Assembly: GCA_002354735.1 (NCBI GenBank)
Contig: DEMD01000003.1
Span: 499,511-563,510 of the forward strand
DNA length: 64,000 nt
Reading direction: 5' to 3'
DNA from: Gammaproteobacteria bacterium UBA2679
Lineage (GTDB): Bacteria; Pseudomonadota; Gammaproteobacteria; Pseudomonadales; Oleiphilaceae
Shown here: positions 25,818-38,100 of the stretch, piece by piece
Layout: each line of letters begins with the position of its first letter
Numbering within the stretch: position 1 is the first letter of the stretch
Position numbers and translations under genes: made by a program
Notes under the pieces: generated by a model
Told to the model about the DNA's origin: nothing
Databases searched by the model: none
Seen by the model: only the letters and a program-made list of their open reading frames with translations

Positions 25818-27197
25818 CTAGCCCGCCGGGCCAGCCTGTCCACGCTTCTCACGGCGCAACTTTGACGCCTTGTCTTCCTCGCGAGGTTCGGCCTCTTGCG
25901 CTTCAGCCTCGGCAGCACTTGGCGCTTCGCTGGCTTTGACCGGGGGCAATCTATCCTGCCACTCCAACCACTGCTCCCTTGGCTTGTCAGCCAGTGCAAA
26001 CGCAGTATTCTGCGCCACCGTTTCTGATCCACTTCCCGGTGGTGTGAAAAATGCGACACCCCCCGTCAGCAGGCTCTCGAGCGATTCACTTTCAATCCTC
26101 ACACCTGACATGATGCCTGCGTCGACTGTGAAGCCGCTCGTGTTCCAGAAACGGGTACTGCTGTTCACCAGTGACTGCCACTCAGACTCTATGTTGATGA
26201 AGATTTCGACCCGGTCGGCCTTCGACGACAGGCGCGTACCGAGCACTTCGCCAACTCTGACCTGTCGATAGGTCACCGCAGTACCTGGACCGAGCGAGCC
26301 TCTTGTCGGCGCATAGAGCACCAGGTTGAGGCCGGTTGCCTTGCGGCGTGCGGCTGGTGGCTTGTCAAGCAGCTGGTATCGCCTGTCGGCCAGCTTTGGC
26401 GCCGGTGAGCCCGGCTGATTGACCCCGCTCAGACCAATACCACCCTGAACGAGTGCAACCAGAGGGCCAGTCTGTAGCTCGAAACCATCGGCACCAGAGC
26501 CGAATTCGAGCGGTTTCATCTTGAAGAACTTCGTCTTTTCGCCAATAAGATGAGCATACTGAGGATCGATTCGAACCAGCAACTCTAACATCCTGGCTTC
26601 GTCCATGAGGTCGACGCGTTCTACAGTGCCCACAGAGAGTGATTTATAGTAGACGGCTGAGCCGATATTGATCGCACCGAGCGACTGTGCGCTCAGTTTC
26701 AACCACAGCCCATCGCCCGTATCTTCCTCAGGTGGAGGTGGTAGTGGCGAACTTTCGAAGGCCAGTTTGCGTTCACCCTCCCCAGGACGAATGCCGATAT
26801 AATTACCGGTCAGCACGGTATCCAGGCCAGACACGCCTGCCAGCGAGATACGCGGTTTGACGATCCAGAACTGAGTACCCTCATTGAGCAGGGCTTCTGC
26901 ATCATGATCCATATCGATTGTGACCTTGAAATCCTGCAGGTCACTGCTCAGCGAAATGTCGGCCACGCGCCCGATGCTGAGCCCCCGATAACGTACTTCT
27001 GTCTTGCCCTCTACAAGACCTTCGGCACTTTCGAAGGTGACCACGACGGGTATGCTCGCCTTGAGCCAGGCCGTAACCGCCAGCCAGAGCGCGATCAGCA
27101 ATGCAATGGCTGGCACCAGCCACACTGCAGAGATTCCGCGCTTTCTGATTTCCGGCGCATGAACATGTTCTTGCTGCGGCATCAATTGTTCCGTCAT
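25818..27197 (-). CDS. pqiB: PqiB-like MCE-domain protein
   Basis: This 459-residue protein has one N-terminal transmembrane helix (ISAVWLVPAIALLIALWLAV) and three MCE domains in series: the first near VTFESAEGLVEGKTEVRYRG, a second near LSAQSLGAINIGSAVYYK, a third near LVLYAPTRGSLGPGTAVTYR. The C-terminal tail is acidic/basic and low-complexity. E. coli PqiB (about 546 residues) forms a syringe-like periplasmic tube for lipid traffic between membranes. It lies four bases after the second pqiA gene. A pqiC gene is not seen downstream; flhA follows. Confidence 0.9.
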   Translation of the reverse strand: MTEQLMPQQEHVHAPEIRKRGISAVWLVPAIALLIALWLAVTAWLKASIPVVVTFESAEGLVEGKTEVRYRGLSIGRVADISLSSDLQDFKVTIDMDHDAEALLNEGTQFWIVKPRISLAGVSGLDTVLTGNYIGIRPGEGERKLAFESSPLPPPPEEDTGDGLWLKLSAQSLGAINIGSAVYYKSLSVGTVERVDLMDEARMLELLVRIDPQYAHLIGEKTKFFKMKPLEFGSGADGFELQTGPLVALVQGGIGLSGVNQPGSPAPKLADRRYQLLDKPPAARRKATGLNLVLYAPTRGSLGPGTAVTYRQVRVGEVLGTRLSSKADRVEIFINIESEWQSLVNSSTRFWNTSGFTVDAGIMSGVRIESESLESLLTGGVAFFTPPGSGSETVAQNTAFALADKPREQWLEWQDRLPPVKASEAPSAAEAEAQEAEPREEDKASKLRREKRGQAGPAG

Positions 27198-27201
27198 TGA
27201 A

Positions 27202-27819
27202 TCACTGTTTCCTGTCTGGTCTGTCCCAGAGCAGTCTGGGATCGAATGAGCCCGCCGCGAACATGGTCAACACGACCATTGCGGCGAAAGCGGTGGCACC
27301 TGAACCTGCTTCGATGGTGGCAATCTGACCGAGCTGGACCAGTGCCACCAGCAGGGCTACCACGAAGACGTCCAGCATGGACCAGCGACCGAAGAAGTCG
27401 ATTACGCGATAGACCCTTAGCTGCTGGTAGTGGGCATCCGAACTGCCCTGCCCCCTCACCTTGTACAGGAGATAGAGCAGGCCGAGAATCTTGCCCAGAG
27501 GAACGATGAAGCTGGCGAAGAAGACGATGCCGGCAATGGGCCAGGCGCCATGCTGGAGCAGCAGAATAACGCCCGACAGTATGGTGTCGGGAGCACCTTT
27601 CCCGAAATAGCTCACTGTCATGATCGGCAGCATGTTGGCTGGTATGAACATGATTGCCGCGGCCAGCGTGAGTGCCAGGGTCCGCTCGAAGCTATTTGGG
27701 ATGCGGCTGTGAATTTTCGCCCTGCAGCGCTGGCATCGGCTCAGCTGGTCCGGATTCACGCGCCCACAGCAATGGCATCGGGCAAGACCACGAGCCGCTG
27801 CGGTGTCCTGCAGGTTCAC
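27202..27819 (-). CDS. pqiA: PqiA domain membrane protein (second half)
   Basis: This 205-residue protein has an N-terminal zinc-ribbon-like segment (CHCCGRVN ... CQRCRAKI) and about four membrane helices (LAAAIMFIPANMLPIMTVSY at the start). In E. coli PqiA is a single protein of about 417 residues made of two such halves. Here the halves are separate genes. It overlaps the first half by four bases and is followed by pqiB four bases later. Confidence 0.87.
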   Translation of the reverse strand: MNLQDTAAARGLARCHCCGRVNPDQLSRCQRCRAKIHSRIPNSFERTLALTLAAAIMFIPANMLPIMTVSYFGKGAPDTILSGVILLLQHGAWPIAGIVFFASFIVPLGKILGLLYLLYKVRGQGSSDAHYQQLRVYRVIDFFGRWSMLDVFVVALLVALVQLGQIATIEAGSGATAFAAMVVLTMFAAGSFDPRLLWDRPDRKQ

Positions 27820-28451
27820 GACGGCACCTGTTGCCTGCCAAGCAGGCGCCAGAACATGACATCATCGGAGACGATGGTCAGCAGTATCGAGCAGAGCAGC
27901 AGACCGCTGAAACAGAGCAGACCTGCGCCTGGCACAAGAACAGCCATATCGGCGAGCTTGAAACCTGCGACAAGAATGCCAAGCATGAAGACGGCGGTCA
28001 TGTCCCATTCGGTCAGCCAGTGAAGCTGTCTGAAGGCAGTCCTCAGGACATTACTGTCAGGCCTACTGTGCAGCAGAATGCTGCTTGCGCAAAGTGTACA
28101 GAGCAGAAAGCGCAGTAGCGGCAGCACCAGGCAGAACAGCAGTAGCAGAACCGACAGTAGCATCTGGCCGTCTTCAAACAGCGCCAATCCCGACTCGAAC
28201 AGACTCGTCGCGGATCGATAGCCGCCAGCCTCGAGCATCATGAGTGGCAGAAAACAGGCGGGTATAAACAAAATTAAACCAGCCAGTGCGACGGCAAGCA
28301 CTTTTTCGGCAGCCTGCTCGGCAGCCTTTGAAACGACCTGGCGGCAGCGTGGACAGACTAACGCGTGACTGCTCGGCCGCTCCGGCAGCAGCAGGAGCAG
28401 ATCGCAGAACTGACAGGCACAGAGGTCAGCCGGCAAGCGATCCCCGTTCAT
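27816..28451 (-). CDS. pqiA: PqiA domain membrane protein (first half)
   Basis: This 211-residue protein has two CxxC pairs at the N-terminus (CACQFCDLL and VCPRCRQVV) and four membrane helices (VALAGLILFIPACFLPLMML). It is the N-terminal-type PqiA unit of a split PqiA system. Its ATG overlaps the stop of the diguanylate cyclase by four bases, and its stop overlaps the next pqiA gene by four bases. Confidence 0.87.
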   Translation of the reverse strand: MNGDRLPADLCACQFCDLLLLLPERPSSHALVCPRCRQVVSKAAEQAAEKVLAVALAGLILFIPACFLPLMMLEAGGYRSATSLFESGLALFEDGQMLLSVLLLLFCLVLPLLRFLLCTLCASSILLHSRPDSNVLRTAFRQLHWLTEWDMTAVFMLGILVAGFKLADMAVLVPGAGLLCFSGLLLCSILLTIVSDDVMFWRLLGRQQVPS

Positions 28452-30334
28452 GCCCTGCCGACCGTTTGATTTCGGCCCGCATGCTTTGCCTTGTACAACA
28501 TGGTATCTGCGGCAATGATACCTTCGTGGAGCATCTGCTCAGGAGCCAGCGACTCCGAGTCGATGACCACCACACTGACGCCAAAACTCATGGTGAGCCC
28601 ACGCCCAGGCGGCAGACCTGCAGGCGACAGCTGAGTCACGCGCAAACGCACGCGCTCTGCAATGGCGATAGCGTCATCGAGCTGCGTGTCCGGCAAAACG
28701 ATCAGGTACTCCTCCCCACCGTAACGGATGATGTGGTCGTCAGGGCGAGCCACGGCCTGGCGTATGGCGCCAGCGACATCCCTGATGCACTCGTCACCGG
28801 TCTGATGGCCGTACTGGTCGTTGATGGGTTTGAAGTGATCGATGTCTCCTATGATGAAGCTGATGTTCCGGCGAACCGGTTTGGCCTGCGTATGGGCGGC
28901 GCGTTTGAGACCGGCCGCAAGGCTGGCGAACAGCTCTGCCAGGTAACGGCGATTGTGCAGACCCGTTAACGCATCGATACGTGCCAGGGTCGTGAGTTGC
29001 TCATTGGCTGTCTTGAGCTCACGCGTCGCTTGCTCCAGCTCATTCGTCCGTCTCTGCACTTCAGTTTCAAGACGATCACTGGCGCGACGGGCCGTGGTAG
29101 CTATCAGCTCCTGTGCAATCCTGAGCTCACGCTCCTGCTCTGTCTGCTTTTGTTGGGTGATCAGCAGCTGATTCCGCGCCTGGTTGTAGCGAGCCACCAT
29201 AGCCATTGATACCAGGACAACTTCAGCGCAAAGGCCCAGCAGCAAGCTGTTCTCGGTCAGCGAGCTCGGCTCGATAAGCCCGAAGCGGCTCGCGATAAAC
29301 GTGAGCCCGCCAATAATGTAGACCGTCCATCCCAGCATGAGATACCGGGCTGTTCTTGAACCCGCAATAGCACGCATTAGCGAGATGCTGAAGATAATGC
29401 CCACGGCTACAACGCTGAGACCCAGACTGAGTAACAGCGTAAAACGGCCGGGGGCGACTATGCAGCCGAGAGTCACCAGCACACCAGCAATTGTGATGAT
29501 TTTCAACAGCAATGCCTGCTGGCCACCCACGCGGTGAATACGTAGCAGCCGATTAACGAGCACTGCACTCGCCACCACTGTGAGGTTGATCGACACCGGG
29601 ATTAACAGGTTATTGAGTGCCGGCATGTCGCTTAACACGTACTGGAACAGGATGCCTTTCTGCAGTAACTGGAGCAGCAAATTGCTCACGACAAATAGGC
29701 AGTAGTTGCGCTGATTGCCGTCGCGAGAGCCCATGAACAGGAACGTGTGGTAGAGCAGCATGACGAGCAGCAGACCGAAGGCCGCGCCCAGTATCAGTGA
29801 TTCCTGCTGCTCTGCGGCAATGAACTCTGGAAGCGGCTGAACTGACCATGGCAGTAGAAGACTATCCGTACCAGCCATTTTGACGTAGATTCTGTGGCTT
29901 TCCGGTGCACCGAGTGCAAGCGGGAAACTGAAGCCGCGAGTAGGCAGCGGTCGATGGGCGAAGGGCAGCAGGTCGCCGGATATAACCGAATAGACAGGCA
30001 GCAAACCAGTCTCTGGTACAACCCGATAGTGATGGAGCTCGAGGGTATCCAGCAGTGGATAGTTAACCCAGAATATCTGATCTGCTGGCGCCAGTGGTGG
30101 CAGATCAATACGCACCCAATAGGTCGAAGCTGAAAAACCAAAGGCAGGTATTGCTGTGGTGATAGGCTGCCACTCGAAAGCTGCCGTCGTGGCACCTGCT
30201 GCAGCTATAAGCTCATCTATGCTCAGATGCGAGCCTGAATCCTTGATATAGTAGGTCTGGCTGGCATGCGCAGGTGAAAACGTCAGAAAAAAGAGCGCAA
30301 TCAGGAGGCAAACTGGCAGGTTCAACGGGCGCAT
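28448..30334 (-). CDS. diguanylate cyclase with 7TMR-DISM sensor
   Basis: This 628-residue protein has a signal peptide (LIALFFLTFSPAHA) and an extracytoplasmic 7TMR-DISM sensor (YWVRIDLPPL, then ELHHYRV). Seven membrane helices follow (about residues 190-385), then a coiled coil and a C-terminal GGDEF domain with active GGEEY (about residue 570). An RxxD inhibitory site (RPDD) lies five residues before it. It should make cyclic di-GMP and be product-inhibited. The ATG at 30334 is chosen for the signal peptide; a GTG at 30385 is possible. The stop overlaps the first pqiA gene by four bases. Confidence 0.88.
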   Translation of the reverse strand: MRPLNLPVCLLIALFFLTFSPAHASQTYYIKDSGSHLSIDELIAAAGATTAAFEWQPITTAIPAFGFSASTYWVRIDLPPLAPADQIFWVNYPLLDTLELHHYRVVPETGLLPVYSVISGDLLPFAHRPLPTRGFSFPLALGAPESHRIYVKMAGTDSLLLPWSVQPLPEFIAAEQQESLILGAAFGLLLVMLLYHTFLFMGSRDGNQRNYCLFVVSNLLLQLLQKGILFQYVLSDMPALNNLLIPVSINLTVVASAVLVNRLLRIHRVGGQQALLLKIITIAGVLVTLGCIVAPGRFTLLLSLGLSVVAVGIIFSISLMRAIAGSRTARYLMLGWTVYIIGGLTFIASRFGLIEPSSLTENSLLLGLCAEVVLVSMAMVARYNQARNQLLITQQKQTEQERELRIAQELIATTARRASDRLETEVQRRTNELEQATRELKTANEQLTTLARIDALTGLHNRRYLAELFASLAAGLKRAAHTQAKPVRRNISFIIGDIDHFKPINDQYGHQTGDECIRDVAGAIRQAVARPDDHIIRYGGEEYLIVLPDTQLDDAIAIAERVRLRVTQLSPAGLPPGRGLTMSFGVSVVVIDSESLAPEQMLHEGIIAADTMLYKAKHAGRNQTVGRA

Positions 30335-30521
30335 GCACGGCCGCGGCACCAGGCCAACTCTTGTCGGACTTCGAGGATTCACCACAAGTGCAAGACAACC
30401 GTATCCAAAAGCTTAACTCTAGTTCAGCGCTGGAGCCTCTGCCAGCGCAGTAAGTCGACGGCCATGCGGATCAAACGATCGGTACGACCACTAATTTTCA
30501 ACAGAAATCAGGAAACAGAAC

Positions 30522-32808
<2,287 letters not shown>

Positions 32809-32832
32809 TTACAGAATGAAAAACGAGGCTGA

Positions 32833-34062
32833 CTACAACGCGAGCAAAGGCATGAGCTGCCACTTGTCCGGCTCATCAGCAGCCACGATCTGCCGATCGC
32901 ACACTGCCGCGTAGTCTGTTGCACCCTGACCGGGAAGCAATTGTATCACTTTCTCGGTCTTGCGCAGAGCACGAATATACGCCCAGAGCGATGCAGAACT
33001 CTCTGACGGCGCGAGGATAGCGGAACGTTCCGGCTGCGGACTGCCAACTGCCAGCTTGTGAAGCACCTTCAGGTCAATACTGAAGCCTGTCGCGGGACGC
33101 CGACTGCCAAACGCCAGCCCTATGTTGTCGTAACGTCCGCCATAGCCGATTGCCTGACCATAGTCACCGGTGTAGGCGGCGAACATCAGCCCCGTGTGAT
33201 AGTTCAGACCGCGCAGCTCACAGAGGTCATAACGAATATGGGCAGATGGGTAGCGGCTGGCCATGGCCTGACCAAGGGTTTCAATTTCGCTGATGGCGGT
33301 GAGCAATTCGGAGTCGAAATGACAGAGCTCGCGCGCATCGTCGAGCACAGATAGAGGACCGCCCAGCGAAGGCAAAGCCCTGATAAGCGCGCCGAGTTGG
33401 GGATCTGAGGAAGCTGACGCAATATGATCCAGTTCCGCAACAGCTCGACGGTTGAGGACATCGAGCAGCTTGCTCTCCATCCGGGCATCGTAGCCTGCCA
33501 GCTGCATGACTTTTCGGATAAAGCCGACATGAGCGAGGTCTACATGCACGCTGGGCAGGCCGGCGAGTTCAAGTACCTCCAGCATCATGGACAGCACTTC
33601 AATGTCGCCGGCTATAGAGGCCTCACCGTAAAGTTCACAGCCGCTCTGGGTCGGCGTTCTGGTAGCCAGCACGCTTTCCATCCGGGTTTTCAGCACTGAG
33701 CCGACATAGCAATAGCGGTTACGCTGGCTATCACTGTCGACATCGTGAGCCAGTGTGTGGTGGGCGTCGATCCGGGCAACCTGCGGCGTAATATCGGCGC
33801 GGATACCGAGCATGCGCCCACTGAGTTGATCCGTGACCTTGAAGGTCTGCAGCTCGAGATCGCTGCCAACGCCGGTCAAGAGACTATCGAGAAACTCGAT
33901 CATCGGTGGCACCACGAGTTCGTAGCCCCAGCTCGCATAGAGATCCAGCACTGCCCTGCGCAGTCGTTCGATACTGGTAGCCTGGTGCGGAAGCAAGTCT
34001 TCGACACCATCCGGCAGCATCCACTTCCCGGAAGCTGCCAGTGTTTCAGAGGGTTCAAACAT
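32833..34062 (-). CDS. hisZ: HisZ, ATP phosphoribosyltransferase regulatory subunit
   Basis: This 409-residue histidyl-tRNA-synthetase paralogue (MLPDGVEDLLPHQATSIERL at about residue 15, RADITPQVARIDAHHT) lacks the C-terminal anticodon-binding domain. HisZ activates the short form of HisG at the first step of histidine synthesis. The hisG gene is not in this window. It sits between hflC (46 bases upstream) and purA, as in many gammaproteobacteria with short HisG. Confidence 0.93.
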   Translation of the reverse strand: MFEPSETLAASGKWMLPDGVEDLLPHQATSIERLRRAVLDLYASWGYELVVPPMIEFLDSLLTGVGSDLELQTFKVTDQLSGRMLGIRADITPQVARIDAHHTLAHDVDSDSQRNRYCYVGSVLKTRMESVLATRTPTQSGCELYGEASIAGDIEVLSMMLEVLELAGLPSVHVDLAHVGFIRKVMQLAGYDARMESKLLDVLNRRAVAELDHIASASSDPQLGALIRALPSLGGPLSVLDDARELCHFDSELLTAISEIETLGQAMASRYPSAHIRYDLCELRGLNYHTGLMFAAYTGDYGQAIGYGGRYDNIGLAFGSRRPATGFSIDLKVLHKLAVGSPQPERSAILAPSESSASLWAYIRALRKTEKVIQLLPGQGATDYAAVCDRQIVAADEPDKWQLMPLLAL

Positions 34063-34108
34063 AGCGCGGTTTCGGTTCCTGAAGACGGCGCCGAAGCGCC
34101 GTCACCAT

Positions 34109-35002
34109 TCAATTGACTTCTGGAGTTCTCGCAGTCGGTTCAGACTGCTTCATGTACTTGAAGAATTCGCTGTCTGGCTCGAGGACCATGATGTTGTCCT
34201 TTGTCGCCAATGAAGTCTCATAGGCCTTCAAGCGACGGTAGAACGCATAAAACTCTTCGTTCTTGCCGAAGGCTTCAGCGTACAGTCTTGCCGCTTCAGC
34301 TTCGCCTTCACCACGCAGCTGCTCGGCCTGTTCGAAGGCCTTCGCCAGCTCAACCGTACGCTGTCTGTCCGCATCAGCTCGAACACCTTCGGCCAGCTCT
34401 TCGCCCTTCGATCGATGTGACTGGGCAATCTTCAAGCGCTCAGATTCCATTCGCTCGTACACGGAGTCACTAACCCGCTTCGGCAGATCAATCGCCCGAA
34501 CCCTGATATCGATAACATTGATACCATATTTGTCGGCCGCCTCACGGTCCACACTGGCAGTCAGTTCCTCCATCAGCTCTTCACGCTCACCGGCAACCAC
34601 TTCGTGCATGGTCCGCTTACCAAACTGGTCACGGAGACCTTTGTCGATGCGCGATATGAGCAGCGTTCGAGCACGATCTTCGCTGCCCTGCGCCGCACGA
34701 TAGAATTGACCAACGTTTACGATGCGCCAGGTAGCGTACGAGTTGACGTCCAGTGGCTTCTGTTCGACTGTGAGATAGCTCTTCACCGGGAGGTCCATCG
34801 CGAGAACCCTGGTATCAAAATTCCGGTTCTCATCGACGAACGGGATCTTGAAATGCAATCCGGCCGGCACGTCCGTTTTAATGATGCCACCGAAGCGAAG
34901 CACGACGGCACGGTGAGTCTCGGGAACGATGTAGGCTGCCTGTGCCAGGATCAGCAATGCCAGCAATACGAGCCCGATTAAAATCAATCTAGCGCCAGAC
35001 AT
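34109..35002 (-). CDS. hflC: HflC, modulator of FtsH protease
   Basis: This 297-residue protein has one N-terminal transmembrane helix (LILIGLVLLALLILAQAAYI) and a band-7/SPFH domain (RAVVLRFGGIIKTDVPAGLH). A long coiled coil (DADRQRTVELAKAFEQAEQL) follows. With HflK it forms a large periplasmic-side cage around FtsH. Its ATG shares one base with the hflK stop (TAATG). Confidence 0.96.
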   Translation of the reverse strand: MSGARLILIGLVLLALLILAQAAYIVPETHRAVVLRFGGIIKTDVPAGLHFKIPFVDENRNFDTRVLAMDLPVKSYLTVEQKPLDVNSYATWRIVNVGQFYRAAQGSEDRARTLLISRIDKGLRDQFGKRTMHEVVAGEREELMEELTASVDREAADKYGINVIDIRVRAIDLPKRVSDSVYERMESERLKIAQSHRSKGEELAEGVRADADRQRTVELAKAFEQAEQLRGEGEAEAARLYAEAFGKNEEFYAFYRRLKAYETSLATKDNIMVLEPDSEFFKYMKQSEPTARTPEVN

Positions 35003-36171
35003 TAGTTTCTCCCCTCTAACAGCGCACTGTTGCGCCCTGTATTCTGTGTTCTTCTCGGCGTAATGACCGAAGGATCCTGGTTCGCCGACACTCTGCCGTT
35101 CTCCTGTGTCTGACGTTGCCCACTTTGTTCCAGCATACGATCGAGCGGCAGATACATTATGTTTGATCCGTTCTTCTGATCCACCAGTATCTTGCTGCTC
35201 TTGCTCATCACTTGCTCCATCGTCTCGATGTACATGCGCTCGCGGGTAATGGCTGGTGCTGTCTCATAAATTTCGAGCACCTGCAGGAAGCGATCGGTTT
35301 CACCCTTTGCCATGGCGACGACCTGTTCGCGATAGGCGTTCGCTTCTTCTATGATGCGCTGTGCCTTACCACGGGACTCAGGAACGACCTGATTCCGATA
35401 CGCCTCGGCGCGGTTTACGACACGCTGCTCATCTTCCTTGGCGCGCTGTACATCCTCGAACGCGCCACTGACCTGCTGTGGTGGCTGGGCGGCTTCAATG
35501 TTGACAGCTTGAATCTGAATGCCGGCACCATAAAAGTCGAGGATGTTCTGCAGACGATCCTGGACCTCGATGGCCAGAAACTCACGACCTTCAGTCAGCA
35601 CCTTATCCATCTCTGTTGTGCCCACTTCGTGGCGCAAGGCCGAGTCGGTGGCGTAATCCAGGGTGGTCGGTGCAGAACGCATATTGAGGGTGAACCGCTG
35701 GAGATCCTTCACGACCCACTGCACGGAGAGATCGATATCGACGATGTTCTCGTCTTCCGTCAGCATGTGTGACTTCTTCTTCAGCGTTCGAACAGCTGTG
35801 ACATCTTCGATATAGATCTGGTCGACAATTGGAATGCGGAATTGCAGACCAGGATCTTCGGTCTTGAGGTACTTGCCGAAGCGAAGGACGATCGCCCGCT
35901 CTTTTTCATCCACACGGTACACTGAGTTCCAGGCCGCGAGTATGGCTGCCACAATGAGTGCGATGACAATGATACCGCCGGCGCTGCTCTGCTGATTACT
36001 GGAGCCGCCGCCACCACCTTTCTTGCCACCAAACAGGCTGTTCAGTTTGTCCATACCTTTCTTGAACAACTCATCGAGCTCTGGAGGGCCATCCTGATTT
36101 CCCTTGCGGCGACCGGAACCCCAAGGATCCTGTCCACCTTTATTACCGCCGCCGGGTTCATTCCAAGCCAT
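35002..36171 (-). CDS. hflK: HflK, modulator of FtsH protease
   Basis: This 389-residue protein has a Gly/Lys/Gln-rich cytoplasmic start (NEPGGGNKGGQDPWGSGRRK), one transmembrane helix (GIIVIALIVAAILAAW) and an SPFH domain (DEKERAIVLRFGKYLKTED). It partners HflC. The gene starts 86 bases after the hflX stop, a wider gap than elsewhere in the unit. The Gly-rich run near residues 48-57 is typical of HflK. Confidence 0.96.
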   Translation of the reverse strand: MAWNEPGGGNKGGQDPWGSGRRKGNQDGPPELDELFKKGMDKLNSLFGGKKGGGGGSSNQQSSAGGIIVIALIVAAILAAWNSVYRVDEKERAIVLRFGKYLKTEDPGLQFRIPIVDQIYIEDVTAVRTLKKKSHMLTEDENIVDIDLSVQWVVKDLQRFTLNMRSAPTTLDYATDSALRHEVGTTEMDKVLTEGREFLAIEVQDRLQNILDFYGAGIQIQAVNIEAAQPPQQVSGAFEDVQRAKEDEQRVVNRAEAYRNQVVPESRGKAQRIIEEANAYREQVVAMAKGETDRFLQVLEIYETAPAITRERMYIETMEQVMSKSSKILVDQKNGSNIMYLPLDRMLEQSGQRQTQENGRVSANQDPSVITPRRTQNTGRNSALLEGRN

Positions 36172-36257
36172 TGAGTATCCCCTTTAAATCATCGAATGAG
36201 CAGACCAGGCTGCTTCAAATTGCGCCTAGTCTAAGTTCTGGTATGGCAGTGAGCAAG

Positions 36258-37643
36258 CTAAGCTGGCAATGTATCGTCATTGTCATCAGCGACAAATCCG
36301 TTCTCGTCATAACGAACGCGAGGCGGTGCACGATCTTCAACCAGAATTTCAGAGAGTTTCACGCCAGCGTGCGAAAGTAGCTGATCGAGAATATGTTGCT
36401 CCACACGGATAGTGAGTAGCGGGCGTCCCGCCTCATCCACGGTTTCATTCTCAACGACGTTTCGTTCGAAGAATCTGGACCGCAATTTACTATGCATCTG
36501 CATGTCACAACGCACGGTCAGAAGCCTGACATTGGTACCAAGCAACTCCGCTATGGCACCTAGCAGAGTATCAACGCCCTGGCCATCGATTGCTGATACC
36601 CAGACACGCTCCGGCAGACCTTCGGCATCCCGATCCACCCTACCGCCGGTGGCATCCAACGGCCACTGAGCCTGGTCAAGCGCATCGATCTTGTTCATGA
36701 CCTTGATTGCCGGAACGGTATCGGCGCCAATTTCTTTCAGCACCTCAGCCACCTGCTTCTGGTTATCTTCACGACGAGGATCACTGGCATCGACGAGGTG
36801 CAGGAGCAGATCCGCATCGCGGGTCTCTTCAAGCGTCGCCCTGAACGCATCAACGAGTTTGTGCGGAAGATGGCGAATGAAACCAACAGTGTCGGCAAAG
36901 ATGATTGGGCCGAAGCCCTCTACCTCTATCCGGCGCAAAGTCGGATCGAGGGTAGCGAATAGCTGGTTGGCAGCAAAGACGTCAGAAGCGGTCAACCTGT
37001 TAAATAGTGTCGACTTGCCCGCGTTGGTATAACCCACCAGAGCGACAACCGGTACCTCGTTGCGCAAACGCGCCCTTCTACCCTGTTCGCGTTGCTTCCG
37101 AACCTTTTCAAGCCGCTTGTGGATCGACTTGATCCGAGCCCGAAGCAAGCGCCGGTCGGTTTCGAGCTGCGTCTCGCCCGGTCCACGTAGGCCGATACCA
37201 CCTTTTTGCCGCTCGAGGTGCGTCCAGCCACGGATAAGCCGTGTCGACATGTATTCGAGCTGAGCGAGTTCAACCTGCAGCTTACCTTCGTGCGTGCGAG
37301 CGCGCTGGGCAAAGATATCAAGAATGAGACCCACCCGATCCAGCACCCGAACCTGCATCGCTTTTTCGAGGTTGCGCTCCTGGCTTGGCGATAGCGCATG
37401 GTTAAACAGCACCACGTCAGCCTTGTGCAAACGAACGATGTCGGCGAGTTCCTCGACCTTGCCGCTGCCTATGAAGAATTTAGGCGTGGCGAAGTGCCGA
37501 TTGACACTGACCACCTCCAGCACCTCGGCCCCTGCAGAGAGTGCAAGGTCGACGAACTCCTGGGGATCTTCGCAATCGTTTTCTTTATCGAGCTCGAGGT
37601 GTACGAGCAGCGCTCGCTCTCCGGTATCAGGTCGATCAAACAA
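36258..37643 (-). CDS. hflX: ribosome-associated GTPase HflX
   Basis: This 461-residue protein has a glycine-rich N-terminal domain (IGSGKVEELADIV and the GIGLRGPGETQLETDRRLLR region) and a GTPase domain: G1 GYTNAGKSTLFN, G3 DTVGFI, G4 NKID. HflX splits stalled ribosomes after stress. No ATG fits; the TTG at 37643 gives MFDRPDTGERALLVHL, which matches the family N-terminus. It follows hfq by 59 bases. Confidence 0.95.
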   Translation of the reverse strand: MFDRPDTGERALLVHLELDKENDCEDPQEFVDLALSAGAEVLEVVSVNRHFATPKFFIGSGKVEELADIVRLHKADVVLFNHALSPSQERNLEKAMQVRVLDRVGLILDIFAQRARTHEGKLQVELAQLEYMSTRLIRGWTHLERQKGGIGLRGPGETQLETDRRLLRARIKSIHKRLEKVRKQREQGRRARLRNEVPVVALVGYTNAGKSTLFNRLTASDVFAANQLFATLDPTLRRIEVEGFGPIIFADTVGFIRHLPHKLVDAFRATLEETRDADLLLHLVDASDPRREDNQKQVAEVLKEIGADTVPAIKVMNKIDALDQAQWPLDATGGRVDRDAEGLPERVWVSAIDGQGVDTLLGAIAELLGTNVRLLTVRCDMQMHSKLRSRFFERNVVENETVDEAGRPLLTIRVEQHILDQLLSHAGVKLSEILVEDRAPPRVRYDENGFVADDNDDTLPA

Positions 37644-37702
37644 TGGTCAGACCTGACCCGGCAGATGAACGGTAAATGCAGCAGATTTCAGAATGAAGAA
37701 CC

Positions 37703-37972
<270 letters not shown>

Positions 37973-38100
37973 CTAGTTATCAATTATTGGGGATTGGCAA
38001 CAAAAGGTTACCTTATCAAAGCTTCGACCGCAGTATAGCCTGATATTATCGCAGATTCTCAGAAGATTCGCTCTGCTGGCATGTTAAACCACCGTTAACT

